Assembly (NCBI RefSeq): GCF_014839805.1
Contig: NC_051132.1
Location: forward strand, 558,001 to 622,000
Source: Manduca sexta
Taxonomy: Eukaryota; Arthropoda; Insecta; Lepidoptera; Sphingidae
DNA length: 64,000 nucleotides
Reading direction: 5' to 3'
Of this stretch, positions 11,808 through 22,572 are shown one piece after another. The stretch's first letter is position 1. Each line of letters begins with the position of its first letter. The position numbers and the translations under genes are program-made. Under the pieces are notes generated by a model that worked only from the letters and a program-made list of their open reading frames with translations, did no database searches and had not been told where the DNA came from.

Positions 11808-11880
11808 CGCCATCTAGTGTAATTGCATCCTAATTATCGATATTCATCTCGCAGTTTCAATGGCGTTGACGAGATGGCGG
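11808..11880. promoter_or_regulatory. pair of CTCF-like motifs in opposite orientation
   Basis: CGCCATCTAGTGT at 11808-11820 fits the reverse of the CTCF consensus at 12 of 13 positions. GAGATGGCGG at 11871-11880 carries the same AGATGGCG core on the other strand 50 bp away. Insect CTCF recognises the same core. Short motifs like this also arise by chance or in repeats. Confidence 0.3.
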
Positions 11881-12059
11881 TGTATATTAATTGTGCCGCC
11901 ACACCCCCTTCCATTAATTATTTCTATGGGTAAGCTGCACGAATATCTTTGGTTACATTCGTAAACTGATCACTTAGCTTCAAACGACTCACTTACTTCA
12001 GTTATAATTTACCATAAAAACTTAATAATCCTATTGTCAATATGTCACTGTAGCTAGCT

Positions 12060-12150
12060 TGCAGCGTGATACCCGAGCACGCCGGGAGCACGCGACGCCG
12101 CCCGCCGCTCAGCACGCTTCGTGCGCCCGTTGCGTGACACGGCGCGGAAC
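12060..12150. other. CpG-rich island
   Basis: A very GC- and CpG-rich patch (gcacgcgacgccgcccgccgc) within AT-rich DNA. No open frame bounded by splice sites was found. It may be regulatory or an exon remnant. Confidence 0.35.
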
Positions 12151-12515
12151 ACGGAATATCTTGTCTCAAGTTTTATGATGTCTAAAGAAGACGTTTAACG
12201 TTGTATTTTTCAAGGTTTCTTAGAAATATTTAGCTTAAAATCTTTTTTTATTTTTAAGGAGTTTCCCAAAATCCATTTATATTTTTTTTAGTTTTATCTC
12301 CTTTGGTATCATACGTCGAAATTTAGGCCAGCAATTAATGCACTAGGGTTTACTTTTACCCACTTCACTTCGGAGATACTTTCGCGAGTATATAAAGGAA
12401 AAAATAGAAGTGAATTGAAAAATGTCAACCATCTACAAGACCACCAATTATAATAATGACCCTGCGAACTAAAACAAATCTTACCACTGTTTATTTAGGA
12501 CTCATTTCCCGTCGC

Positions 12516-12640
12516 CGGCGCGTCTTAATTAAGCTCGGCCTGGACCCACCACGAGGTCACCTTACACCTGCGGTTTTCTTTAATTAGTTTCTGAGTTACA
12601 CGGATTTGAGCCCCGACCCCTAATAAATAGGGGTGAGTGG
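12516..12640. promoter_or_regulatory. enhancer-like motif cluster
   Basis: Within about 120 bp there are a CTTAATTAAG palindrome (12524-12533), a nuclear-receptor half site AGGTCA (12554-12559), an E box CACCTG (12565-12570) overlapping a Runx-type TGCGGT (12569-12574), a homeodomain site TAATTA (12581-12586), and a perfect hairpin ACCCCTA/TAGGGGT (12616-12634). The density and mix suggest a developmental enhancer; this is inference from motifs only. Confidence 0.3.
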
Positions 12641-12689
12641 AGCCTCTCTCGGCGTTGTCCGGTTATTGGACGGAGTTCGTGACCGCTGC

Positions 12690-15555
12690 TTGTTCAATTA
12701 CAATTTGGTGGGATTTCTTACGTCAATTTGGTGAACTAAAGGTTTTGTAGTTGGTGGGATCATGGTTTAATATCTGGTATTTGTCCTCGGTTAGTGAACT
12801 CTATAGATCTGTCTTGATAATCTCATATTAGGTTTTCCGAAATATCTGACCATTTGTATTGTATTGCATTTGTATGCAAGCAATGCATTTATTTATCTCG
12901 GTAGTTAGACAGTAATCCATGGTCGAGCGATAGAGCTGTTAACAAATCAGAGTATCAAATATATTTTTGAATTTCAAACATATGTAGGATACATTACGAG
13001 AGAAAAAGCTTGTGCGAACATAGTCTCAATACGATAGCAATATTGTATAGTTCTGGCACAAAGTGGAACATAATGGAATCGCTAACGATACTTTTGCGTG
13101 TAATAGAATGTATGGAGTCATTCGCAGTAACATAAGTTTGTTCAGACTAATGTTACCTAGATACGGATTGTTCTCGCTGAGTTCCTTTATTTAAGCTCCA
13201 ATTGAACTATTTGTTTTAAGGTTTTAGCGCCTAAGTGCGCTGTGAAATGTGACGCACCTACTAAGTTTTTAGATCAGATATTGCGTCTTTAGATGCTGTT
13301 ACCAGTGTAATCTAACATCTAATGCCTCGGGTCAGAAGTAAATTGGATTACCATTCAATACTGTACATTTTAAAGTTGTAGACGTGTCGCTTTTCTCTGA
13401 CCGGGCGAAGTACTCCTCAGGCGACAGCACTCGTCAGATAAATGTAAACCGCAGAAAAGAAACATTATTCTTGCATAACATTAGTAAATGGTTCATAAAT
13501 TGGTCGCAGTACTCAAATAAGATAAGTCGCACATCTCATCGCAGCTGGAGTAATGAAATTGCGGTCGTCTCGTCCGACGTCTAGCGTTGATTAAAAACTA
13601 CAAAGAGTGAATCCAATGTAATTTGAAATGTCGCGGTCGGGGACTAAATTAAACTAGAGTTATGGCACGTCGGGCTTCAGGTGCCGGCGCCGATGGAACT
13701 CTTAGCGGATTAATATATTTTAAGTGGAGTTAATTATTTTCTGTTCTGTTATTGTGGATCTTTATGTTTACTTATATCAGGGCATTTATGATCGTTTGCT
13801 CTTTGCGTTGTGAAAGGCCTGTTATCTCTAGTCAGATTATAAAGAAGAGAAAATAAATGAGGTGGTGCAGAGCTTGATTTTAATTTAGAGGCTAACACTG
13901 TCCTCTATTCATTAAAGTTATAAAAGGACATCAAAATTACAATTATTAGTATACCTAGAGATATTCTACTTGAAATGTCTTCTGAATTTGAATGATTGGT
14001 TATAAAGCCGATGCTTTACTGCCCAAACTTGGCTGGTCTCGTAAAAACTTTGTGTTTTAATGTTACGGCCTTTTTATACGTCGACATTGTGCATGTACCC
14101 TTATTACTGGGCTGAATTTTATACTGACGAGACGAGAGGCTCACTTGTCTAATGGCATGCGTCAAGTTTAACTTCAAATAATAAACTCAACACCGGGTTT
14201 GTAACATGATACTACCAGGGTAGAGATTATGGCCGAACTTCTAAAATAGGACCCAATGAGTAAGACATTAAAATCTAAAATTTACCCACAGGATCAATTC
14301 AGTCCCATCCTTAAACTACTGTAGGCTATGATTGCTAGCAGCGACAATCAGAGTTCGGGCCGAGGCCTCCAGTTATATTGTTTCACTCGATGCTTTAGTT
14401 TTTCGAGTGTCTAATTTTAATGTTTCTTCGCAAAACTTTTGAAGTTCTCCCGATGTTTATTTCAATTAATTTAATGAGCTCTGGTGAAGTTTTATAATTT
14501 TTAATTAACTGACCTCGGTAAATAGTTGCTCAAGAACGAATATTGAGAGTAAAAAATATTAGAAACTCATGTCTAATTAAGAGTTTTTTATGAAAAATTT
14601 CCTTTGAGAGATGTTATGAAAAATTAACGTAATACTAAATGGGCTAGGTCTGTCTTTCTTTGTAAGTTTTATTACCCCGTCACGACTGTTAGAAAGAATG
14701 CAATTTCAATATCGAAGGTGTAACATTTATTGTTAGTCGCCAGGAAAATGCCGGCTTGTTGGTTAAATAAACCTATGCTAAAATAGGTATTTGTGGCTAC
14801 ATGTTTTCTTTTGTAGTAAGCATTTCTAAACCCCAATGAATTACATTGTTCAAATTCACCTATTCCTTAAATAGTAGAAACTCTCCAACAAGTCCTCAAG
14901 CACTGCAGGCGTTCGCAGTTACTAATTACCTCTGGGGTCATTCCCCTAGTCCTTTATTGTTCTTATTCATTCTAATATTATTAAGTTTGTTTATAAGTTT
15001 AAATTTAAAGGGTTATCTTCTACATTGTTCACAGATTATGAGAATTGTTTCAATTAAATAAAGCTTTTATCCCGGGCACTGACACAGGCGCAGATACGAA
15101 CAAAAGTTATTAAAAATATAGAAAAAGCCCTACATAATTAGCAATGGATGTAATCAACAGCCGAGAGGACAATATAGAACTCATCTTTATAAGTTTAACT
15201 AGAAGCGCAGCTAAACGTTGCATATTTTATGAAAATCCATGATCCTCGAATGAATTCTATTCAAAGCTGCATTTAAGTGACTTGGGATGAAGTTAATGTA
15301 CGAGTATAGCTCCGAATGGAAAGTTCGCCAGTTACACTCGAGGTTCATAACTACAGTTAGCTCGCTGCGGACGCGAACATCTGTCCGTGCGGTTTACTGC
15401 TGTCGGCTCGAAGGGGAATTCACTTGTTTCATTTAAGTTCATGCAAGATTGTACAGAAAAATTAGGTACTTTGTAACGTGGTCGGTGGACGGGAATATTT
15501 TATTGTTTCTTTTTGGTTGTAGTTCATTCCTTATGAAAGGGGACATGTGTATAGG
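12690..15555. other. unique AT-rich DNA, nothing recognised
   Basis: No repeat family, RNA gene or plausible coding exon seen. Short open frames at 13384-13584 and 14846-15061 have no recognisable content. Confidence 0.4.
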
Positions 15556-15832
15556 ATGGTAGGTGATGCTGCACGCGGGCATTCTTCGTTTTTATACATG
15601 CATGGCAGAGTGATTCCTTTTGCACCTAATGGTAAGTGCAGTGGGGTCTAATAGAATGTCGACTGATGAGATATGATTACCCATCGGCAGTCGACACAAT
15701 TATGGCGGCCTGTTGGAATCGGATATACATAGGCTGATACCAAAGTGGCACACTTACGTAGGCCACTATGGCGGTTTGCTCATTGTATAGGCAAATATAA
15801 AATATATCCTATGGCCAGCATTCAAATCTATC
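15556..15832 (-). repeat. retroelement tail, family shared with 39310-39568
   Basis: Contains a T-run side (cttcgtttttatacatg) at the left, which is the A-tail on the minus strand. Then follow cctaatggtaagtgcagtgg, gtcgactgatgag, cggcagtcgacacaattatg and aaatataaaatatatccta. The inverted gtcgactg/cagtcgac pair would form a stem in RNA. Class inferred as non-LTR retrotransposon or SINE tail. Confidence 0.6.
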
Positions 15833-15888
15833 CATTTTGCTGAAGATCAATTCTCTAATCATTAAATAGGCAATTCTTTTTCCCGCAG

Positions 15889-15966
15889 TCAGACAGTTAT
15901 ACGCTAAAACATGTACTAATTGATGTAAATTCGGTGCAAATCGCCGTGAACTGCACGAGTCGAAAG
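15889..15966 (+). CDS. candidate 78-bp internal exon (26 codons, phase 0-0)
   Basis: Preceded by a strong polypyrimidine tract and acceptor, ctttttcccgcag| (AG at 15887-15888), with a possible branch point ctaat about 35 bp upstream. It is followed by a good donor, cgaaag|gtaatt (GT at 15967). The 78 bp are a whole number of codons, and only the frame starting at the first base is open, encoding a peptide beginning SDSYTLKHVL and ending NCTSRK. The other two frames have stops. A 26-codon open frame can occur by chance, and the product is not recognised. If real, it would be skippable without frameshift. Confidence 0.25.
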
Positions 15967-16052
15967 GTAATTCAACCCGTGATTCAACAACACTTAATCA
16001 CCCAATCACGGGCTCCTGAAACGAAACAAAACAACTCGACAAAGGATTTGTA

Positions 16053-16069
16053 GCGGGAGCGAGTCCCGC
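16053..16069 (+). other. perfect 6-bp stem hairpin
   Basis: GCGGGA and TCCCGC arms surround the 5-nt loop GCGAG in a GC-richer patch (about 16050-16140). Function unknown. Confidence 0.5.
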
Positions 16070-16619
16070 GAGCATTGTGTTCCCGCAGTTTATCCCGCAT
16101 TAGCTGACTCTGTCCGTCTGCGCGGCGCTGATATTGAGCGCTCTGAAGTATTAATGCTGCTCTTTTGTGTTGAATTAAGTGTGATTTATTTTGTTTAAGA
16201 TTTTGTTATAACGGAGACAAAAAGTATAATCTAGTAAGCAACATTTTGGGATGAATGGCGAAATCTTGGAATTTTATCTTAATGGGTTAGTTTTAACAAA
16301 ACTCTGTCATGATGATTCGTTTCGTAGAACCGGTATAATAAATGTTAAAGGTCTTACTAGAAAATAATATATTCGTTTTAAAGTATTATTAAAAAATAAT
16401 CTAAGTGAGTTACGAGATATATCGTTGATAATATTTTTAACAAATTACTTAAATGAATAAATGTTAATACATTTTCAAAAACATTTCTTCGTAACCCTTC
16501 CACCCATCCCCTATAATCAGACGCGACAGCGGCCCACATTTTAATTACACCTACCAAAAATCACAGGGTCTATTGGAACACTAAGTTTCTCCAAACAAAT
16601 TACTTCGTAGATATCAATT

Positions 16620-16645
16620 CACACACACACACACACACACACACA
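16620..16645. repeat. (CA)13 microsatellite at a SINE tail
   Basis: Thirteen uninterrupted CA units directly abut the 3' end of the minus-strand SINE that follows, so the microsatellite probably grew from the SINE tail. Confidence 0.95.
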
Positions 16646-16840
16646 TCACGCGTTTACCCCCGAAGGGGTATGCAGAGGCGCAACCAGGGCACCCACTATT
16701 CGCTAAGTGTGTTTCGTCCCAAGATGTGATAGGGGCGAGCCTATTGCCATATATCACTTCACCCGACCCGGGGATTCGAACCCAGGACCTCAGTGCGCTA
16801 CCGTACCGCGCATGCAGTACAACTATGCCACCGAGGCAAT
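16646..16840 (-). repeat. tRNA-derived SINE, internally deleted
   Basis: On the minus strand the head ttgcctcggtggcatagttg, A-box region and B box (gggttcgaatcccc) are clear. The 3' part (gcaaccagggcacccac and ccccgaaggggta on plus) is also present. Compared with 21641-21908, about 50 bp between the B box and the cgatatgg segment are missing. A possible short duplication, ATATCA, occurs at 16611-16616 and 16839-16844. Confidence 0.8.
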
Positions 16841-19299
16841 ATCATCAGTTGTACTTTGAATAAAATTATCTAATATTTTTGCCATTCACACCACACTATA
16901 AAACTACATAAATCTCGTGTGTGGTTGTTACCGTGCACTCGGTTACACCCGCTGACACACGGAGGTGGCAGCTCTTGTTAGCGCAGTCTCAGCGTGTTCT
17001 ATTAGCTGTTCCAACACCTTACATAATATAGCTTGCAGTGTAACAACCTTTATATTACACTATGATTTATTGTTTTAGAATATTACTTTTATTCAGCATG
17101 GACTGAGTTTCCGACTATACTGTATCAAACAATGTCTGGGAGAAAGGAAATAGTATGTCGCCATGAGACATTTGTGTTCACGGTAGATACAATTATGTCT
17201 GCCTTACTGGTTCTTCAAAATGTTGTTTACGGGGTTTAATATAACATTTATTTAGACATAAGAAGAAAAAAATATATACGCACATAGCACTCGCATTTAA
17301 TTTCAAATAATATATTCACAATTCAAATAATAGACCTATAAATCTTCAGAAATATTTAATGAACGAAAACGCCTGATATTTTTTTTTGTATAAAATCGTC
17401 ACGCCAAATTTCAATAAGATATTCATCAAAGAGCGCTGGCTGGGTACAATTTGTGTCGTCGGTGTGAAATTATTTCGATAATCCGGCTCGAAGGATCAAT
17501 TCAATAAACTCCGCTCTTTAGAAAGGATAATATTGTTGACGGGGATGGGAGTTCTTAAGGTTCAAAAATGTATGATATATTGAAATGAAAACTTTTACTT
17601 TAAGGCTTCTTTAATTTATTAGTAAAGGAACAATAAACAGGTTATTTATAAAGAAATCTGTTTGGAGTGTCTTAACTACGTAAATTTATATTCTTCTGAT
17701 ATTAAAAGTCGCCTAAGTTCCATTTTATTATTAAAAAATAACATTTTTACATATATTTTACATTTTAATATTCGTTTACATAGTTTATATTTATTAAATA
17801 TTCCACAAACTATATTTTTAATTTGCCGACACACCGACTTTCTTCATGTTCATAAAGCAGTTCGTTCTTTGTCAACGAGCGGTGTTTACGGGTATTACCC
17901 CAACGATTTCGGAAGTGGTGCGTTTATCACGATTAGGGCGTCGGAGCTTCCCATCTCCGCCGGATTACCTTATATTGCGCGAATATGTTCCTTGGTCGGA
18001 GTTGCCGTGTTTAAGCCGCTTATGGGCTATATAGAGTGCTTAAAATAAGGTAATACGGTTTAAATACTGCTCGCTTAGTGGCAGTACTTAACATTCTTAG
18101 CGAGGGTAATATAAAGTATAAGATTTTCTTACGTCATATATTATTTAAATATTAGTGTATGTTCCGCTGATAGTGCAGCAACATGTTAGTAAAAAAAAAT
18201 CTATTAGGCAGATCTAGAAATTACTCTGCATAACAAATTTATCGGCACTACTTCTTTATTATTGGTTCCGTTTATTGTTCTTCTGCCTATATCTGAGCTG
18301 TTGCGGAAAAGATGTAGTCATGTATAAATATGAGCCGTATGCCTGATGTAATTTCCCTTTCCGCACTTGTTAATAATAAATAGTTTTCTGTTGAATTAAA
18401 CAACCCTTAATTTCTCTTAATGTGAGAACCTGCAAACTTTCGTTTACTAAGCTATCACAGACTGCACCACATACCGGTAAATATGTGTATTTCATATTAC
18501 CATCAATAATGCTAATACACACCTGTCAAGTGTAATTATAATGAAATTCGAACCTGACCGCTTGTCTCTACATATTTAATTTAAAATATGTATAATGATA
18601 TTCAATAATTATGAATATGGATTGTTTTTGGAGATAATCATTTGTCACGTGGACAATACTGTCGAGGAATTAATTTGGAATTCGGTTTGACGCGCCACAC
18701 GTCACTGCTATTGTCAGGTGTCAGCGAATGCACTGAGTGTAAATTGTATTGTTTTGTTTAGTTAATTGGTTTTAATTGATATGGAATTTCATTTCGGTTC
18801 AATTTTTATATTGTGGAGGTCGTAAAACTAAGCCAAATGCTTTCTACAACATGAAAAAATGGGTGCTGATGACACATCGTGGACAGTGGTAATTTTGCAA
18901 GCAAAGTATATCTACATCACCTTTCTACCAAAGACAAACTATATTTATATCTTTCTAAATATATACGTTTTCGATGTTTTAGTGGTAACAAAGAGACAGT
19001 AGGCCGGCTGCGCCTGTCCGCGCTTACACAAAAAGGCTTTTAGACACTCTTTGTGCCGCACTGGCCGCGACTTAACAGGACTTCATTGTATCGGTATTGT
19101 GTGGGTTCAATCTTTAAGGTACTTACTCGAATTATCGTTTTTTTAGATAAGCTGCCGCATGTCGTTGCGACTAAAGCTCAATATATTAATTCTCGTATAG
19201 AACTTAATCACCTCTGCAATATACTTGATTCTACATTATTTAAAATAATAGCGGATATAATTGAAGTGAAAAAAAAATGAATCCAGCCGTTTTCGACGA
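16841..19299. other. AT-rich DNA with one unexplained ORF
   Basis: Mostly AT-rich unique sequence. The exception is the GC-richer open frame inside 17826-18045, listed separately. No repeats or RNA genes recognised. Confidence 0.4.
17662..18048 (+). CDS. unrecognised 128-codon open frame
   Basis: The second half (about 17826-18045) is clearly GC-richer than its surroundings and encodes a plausible protein-like stretch with hydrophobic segments (for example GLPYIARICSLVGVAVFKPL). The first half is AT-rich and looks like random extension of the frame. No domain, signal peptide or splice structure is evident. It may be a decayed mobile-element fragment, an exon of an unknown gene, or chance. 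Confidence 0.15.
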   Translation: MECLNYVNLYSSDIKSRLSSILLLKNNIFTYILHFNIRLHSLYLLNIPQTIFLICRHTDFLHVHKAVRSLSTSGVYGYYPNDFGSGAFITIRASELPISAGLPYIARICSLVGVAVFKPLMGYIECLK

Positions 19300-19354
19300 T
19301 ATACATATTATATAAACTAAAACACTGGTTTAGTTTATATATAGGTATGTATAT
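19300..19354 (+). repeat. long imperfect AT-rich hairpin
   Basis: Left arm (atatacatattatataaactaaa) and right arm (tttagtttatatataggtatgtatat) pair with small bulges around a short caCTGG centre, giving about 22-25 paired bases. Could be a foldback element or, if transcribed, a precursor-like hairpin. Confidence 0.5.
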
Positions 19355-19707
19355 TTATCGTACATGCGACGCGTGTGGTATCTCTGTGATCGGCTTGTCG
19401 ACCGCATTGTAACTAATGAGTGTTGAAACACCAGTTAAATCGCCTCTACACATATAGTCATAATATTCATAAACCTAGACATTGGATGAGAACGGTAATT
19501 GTGTGCTATTTGATTTATAAAACTCTTAAAACTGAGACAACGAACTGTTTAAACCGGTGACTCGTACCGTAGGAATTCATCATGTAACGTAAATGAACAC
19601 TAAGGATTCTTATCCTAATTTAATCAAATTCCATGCATGCGTCAGTAAATGTATATATAGAGGTTATCGTGTTGAATTTGAATCTGCTTATGTTTTCACG
19701 TATAGAT

Positions 19708-19861
19708 CAGTGGCGAAGGGTCTACATAATCCGATTCCTGTGGACTTGCCTTTATGTAGAATCTAATTATCACCAGTACGGCATGCAGACCGCACTTATG
19801 CATATAATTACCTATATGTTGTATCAAGTTTCCTTTCAGAAAATTTTACCTTTCTACACTG
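19708..19861 (-). mobile_element. hAT-type MITE, diverged copy
   Basis: Left end is cagtggcgaagggtctac, right end degraded (tttctacactg). Its interior (ccgattcctg, gaatctaattatcac, gcagaccgcactt) matches the 46840-46997 copy in reverse. Flanking octamers gtatagat and atatagct agree at 6 of 8 bases, as expected for an old 8-bp duplication. Confidence 0.6.
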
Positions 19862-20020
19862 ATATAGCTATAACTAACTCAAAATATAAAGCTTCGCAAC
19901 CACTTCCAGTAAAAGAAAACAACTTCGTCATGTCACTTAACATGCTATCCGACCGCCGCCTTCGCACGCGCTGTAATGTTTATAAAGCAAGAGACGAACT
20001 TACAAACTAGTTAATAGGGC

Positions 20021-20079
20021 GGAAGCGGGCGGAAGGGCGGAGGGCGGAGAGTCGGAGGGCGGAAAGGCGGAGGGGTGTA
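20021..20079 (+). repeat. GGCGGAAG/GGCGGAGG minisatellite
   Basis: Short G-rich tandem repeats (ggcggaagggcggagggcgg and similar) with runs of three Gs able to form a G-quadruplex. The reverse-complement motif recurs at 29752-29790. Confidence 0.85.
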
Positions 20080-20269
20080 GTGGCGAATTCACGTCGCGTG
20101 CCGAACTTAATCAATGCATCATAGCGACACGATGTATGAAGGGCATTGTCTTCACACAAAGGATTGCTCGGTGCCGAAGCTTGTGTTAAATCTACTCACT
20201 GGCGGCCATGGATATCATACAGATGAGAAATGATGGGTTTTGGGCTACATTGTTTAAGCGTTAATCTCT

Positions 20270-20299
20270 CTTCGTAGTGAAAATTGTTTCACTACGAAG
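20270..20299 (+). repeat. perfect 13-bp stem hairpin
   Basis: CTTCGTAGTGAAA (20270-20282) is the exact reverse complement of TTTCACTACGAAG (20287-20299), with a 4-nt loop ATTG. There is no T-run after it and no gene beside it, so it is not a bacterial-style terminator. Confidence 0.85.
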
Positions 20300-20828
20300 C
20301 AATATTATCGCTCAGAGATAGAGGCTACTTTCAAACAGCCATAAGCTAGTATACAATAGTCAGAACAAGATTAAGTTATTAAATATTATTAACTAAAAGT
20401 CATTTCAATAACATAATGAGTGTTTCTTCTCTTCAATTAAAAAGTTATTTAAAATAAGGAAGATATAATATTGCGTATCTTATTAGCGAAGAGATTTCTT
20501 TTTCTTTACGTCTTCATTGACGGAATTACGCATAATTTCCATGCAAGAGGCGTGTTATCTCATAGCTTAGTACCTAAACCGGGTCCTATATCTCCTCAGA
20601 GCGTGTCCAAATCCCCGGCCAGTAGTAATCAGTCTCCACACGTCTCTCGGCTCAGGGCACTTTAGGAGCACGCCCTCAGCCTTACACGTAGGTTGTGTTT
20701 ATGAAATCAAGGGTACCAGCATCGTCTAATGTTAGGGTTACATACTTAAGCTAAAACCTTTATCCATGAAATATTTTGTAGGAGCATACATGATTAGATG
20801 TATTTCTTATAGTTAAAAAATAAATTAA

Positions 20829-21017
20829 TCTATACATATTATAAAACGAAATCCCTTTGTTTCTCTTTCTGAATGTAATCGAATTTCCCAAATCTACTGA
20901 ACCGATTTTTATGAAATTTGGCATAGAGATAGTTTAAGACCGTGGGCAGGTTATTGGCCGGGAAAATATATAGTAGGAAACGTCCTTCACGAGAGAGAAG
21001 CCGCGAGCAAAAGCTGT
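20829..21017 (+). mobile_element. short degenerate Helitron
   Basis: Starts TCTATACATATTATAAAAC after a host A, contains the characteristic tctactgaaccgatttttat and gaaatttggcatagagatag, and ends gaagccgcgagcaaaagctgt. This parallels the 536-1423 element, with the terminal CTAG decayed to CTGT and the hairpin weakened. Non-coding. Confidence 0.65.
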
Positions 21018-21613
21018 TATTAATAATATTGTAACCTGTAAAATAATATCCAACGTAATGATTTTTTCTGCGATCAGTAAATAAGTACCTAGTGTAATAA
21101 AATATATAAGTAAAATAATATCGTCTTACAGACCAATATTTTGTATTCAATAATATAACAAACACAATAAAATGATTCATGTGTTATGTTTCAATTTATT
21201 TAACAAAAACCGATGTCTGAGAGTATTTATTCAAATTCTTAACGCGAAGTAAATATTTAGCCGCCGGCTCGAGCCCTGACTCGTCAGTACATTAAGCTTC
21301 TCGCAAGGGTTATTATGAACGCAGGCTTATTCGGGACATCAGGCGGCACATTAAGGGACCTTGTGACACTACTCTTCTTTACATAATGGATTTGAGCCGA
21401 TAGCTTATTGCCTTGGGATTTGGGAGAGTTTCGAAAGGTTTCGAAAGGCTAGACTTTAGGCTATTTATATTTTCTCAATACAAACTCATTTAAATTTTGA
21501 TTAGGTAGTATTCCTAAGACAATGTTGGGAATACAAATAAACTTTGTTTGTATATGAAAAATGAGATGAGCAAGGCCCCGTGTAGTGATAAAACACCACT
21601 ATCCAATGCCCAT

Positions 21614-21927
21614 AATTAGCAGGTACCCATTGGTTACCTGTAAATGACTGCCTTGGTGGCATAGTTGTACTGCATGCGCGGTATGGCAGCGCTTTGCCGT
21701 CCTGGGTTCGAATCCCGGGTCGGACAAAGTGATTTTTGAGTTTTCCCGCTCAGCATCAGCCGGGAGTCTGGAATTTGTGCTCGATATAGCGGTAGGCTCG
21801 CCTTCTATCACGTCATCAGACGGAACATTTCGCGAAACTGGGTGTCCTGATTGGGTTTCTGTATACCCCTTCGGGGATAAATGCGTGAAGTGTGTTTTAT
21901 TGTTTTTTCATTGGGTACCTGCTAATT
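21614..21927. repeat. 35-bp palindrome split by a SINE
   Basis: TAATTAGCAGGTACCCA (starting near 21613) and TGGGTACCTGCTAATTA (ending near 21927) are exact reverse complements, 17 bp each. They lie outside and partly within the duplication flanking the SINE. Before insertion the two arms would have been separated by a single T. Confidence 0.8.
21641..21908 (+). mobile_element. near full-length tRNA-derived SINE with TSD
   Basis: The head is gactgccttggtggcatag, with an A box and a B box (gggttcgaatcccgg, about 21703-21717). The body contains agtctggaatttgtgctcg, and the tail is tataccccttcggggataaa then gtgaagtgtg and a T-rich end. The flanks CATTGGTTACCTG (21628-21640) and CATTGGGTACCTG (21909-21921) form a 13-bp target duplication with one mismatch, as made by LINE machinery. 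This is the best-preserved copy of at least nine in the window. Transcription would be by RNA polymerase III from the internal promoter. Confidence 0.85.
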
Positions 21928-22352
21928 AGGAAGTACTATAATCGTTGTACTGCACTGCACTCGTCAACCTGAGATATTATGTTATGATGTACCAGAACTT
22001 AATTGTCCTGGTTAAAATACCATTGAGCTTCTCTACTGTTTGGAAATACATAAGACTGGTATATACACAGACGGATTCATGGCGGACATACCAAGTTAAT
22101 ATATTTTGTCACACAAATTTCCTACGAAACTTTGTTCCTTATCCATTTCCATATAATATCCAAGCTAGGCTCTATCTAGTTATTTCGTTGTGTTTGCTAA
22201 TTTTGTTCGCAGCACAAGTTCGAGACAAACACGCGAGGCAACTTTCCTGCTAACTATATTACAGACGATACACTAATTTCGTTTATTTTTATTAACAAAG
22301 TTATTTTTATGCGTACACATGAGACACAAAAGACTAATATTTTCGTCTTAAA

Positions 22353-22572
22353 TCTATATATACAAAAATAAATCACGCCATCACAGGTGAACGGCTGGAC
22401 CGATTTCACAATTTTTTTTGTGTTAGTTATTGTCAGGATGTTATGAAAGAAACAATCAAGGAAGTTTAGCGGAAGGTTAGAAAATTTAAGAAAACTTAAT
22501 TTCAGCGATTGACAGAATGCGCAATTTGCAAATTCATAGTTAAGACGGGACAACGTCTGTCGGGTCAGCTAG
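22353..22572 (+). mobile_element. 220-bp non-autonomous Helitron
   Basis: Begins TCTATATATAC after a host A and ends gtcgggtcagCTAG before a host T. A small stem (GAC...GTC) in gacaacgtctgtc lies just before the end. Internal ggtgaacggctggaccgattt is typical of lepidopteran Helitron-like repeats. It is a different subfamily from 536-1423 and has no coding capacity. Confidence 0.65.

Noticed and set aside
19633..20010. 125-codon plus-strand frame
   Set aside because: Runs straight through a hAT-type MITE, so it is a chance frame over repeat sequence.
20270..20299. Rho-independent terminator
   Set aside because: Eukaryotic context, no following T-run and no upstream gene.
20586..20664. Possible terminal exon after ctatatctcctcag
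   Set aside because: Pyrimidine tract is weak and the short Ser/Pro-rich frame has no recognisable match.
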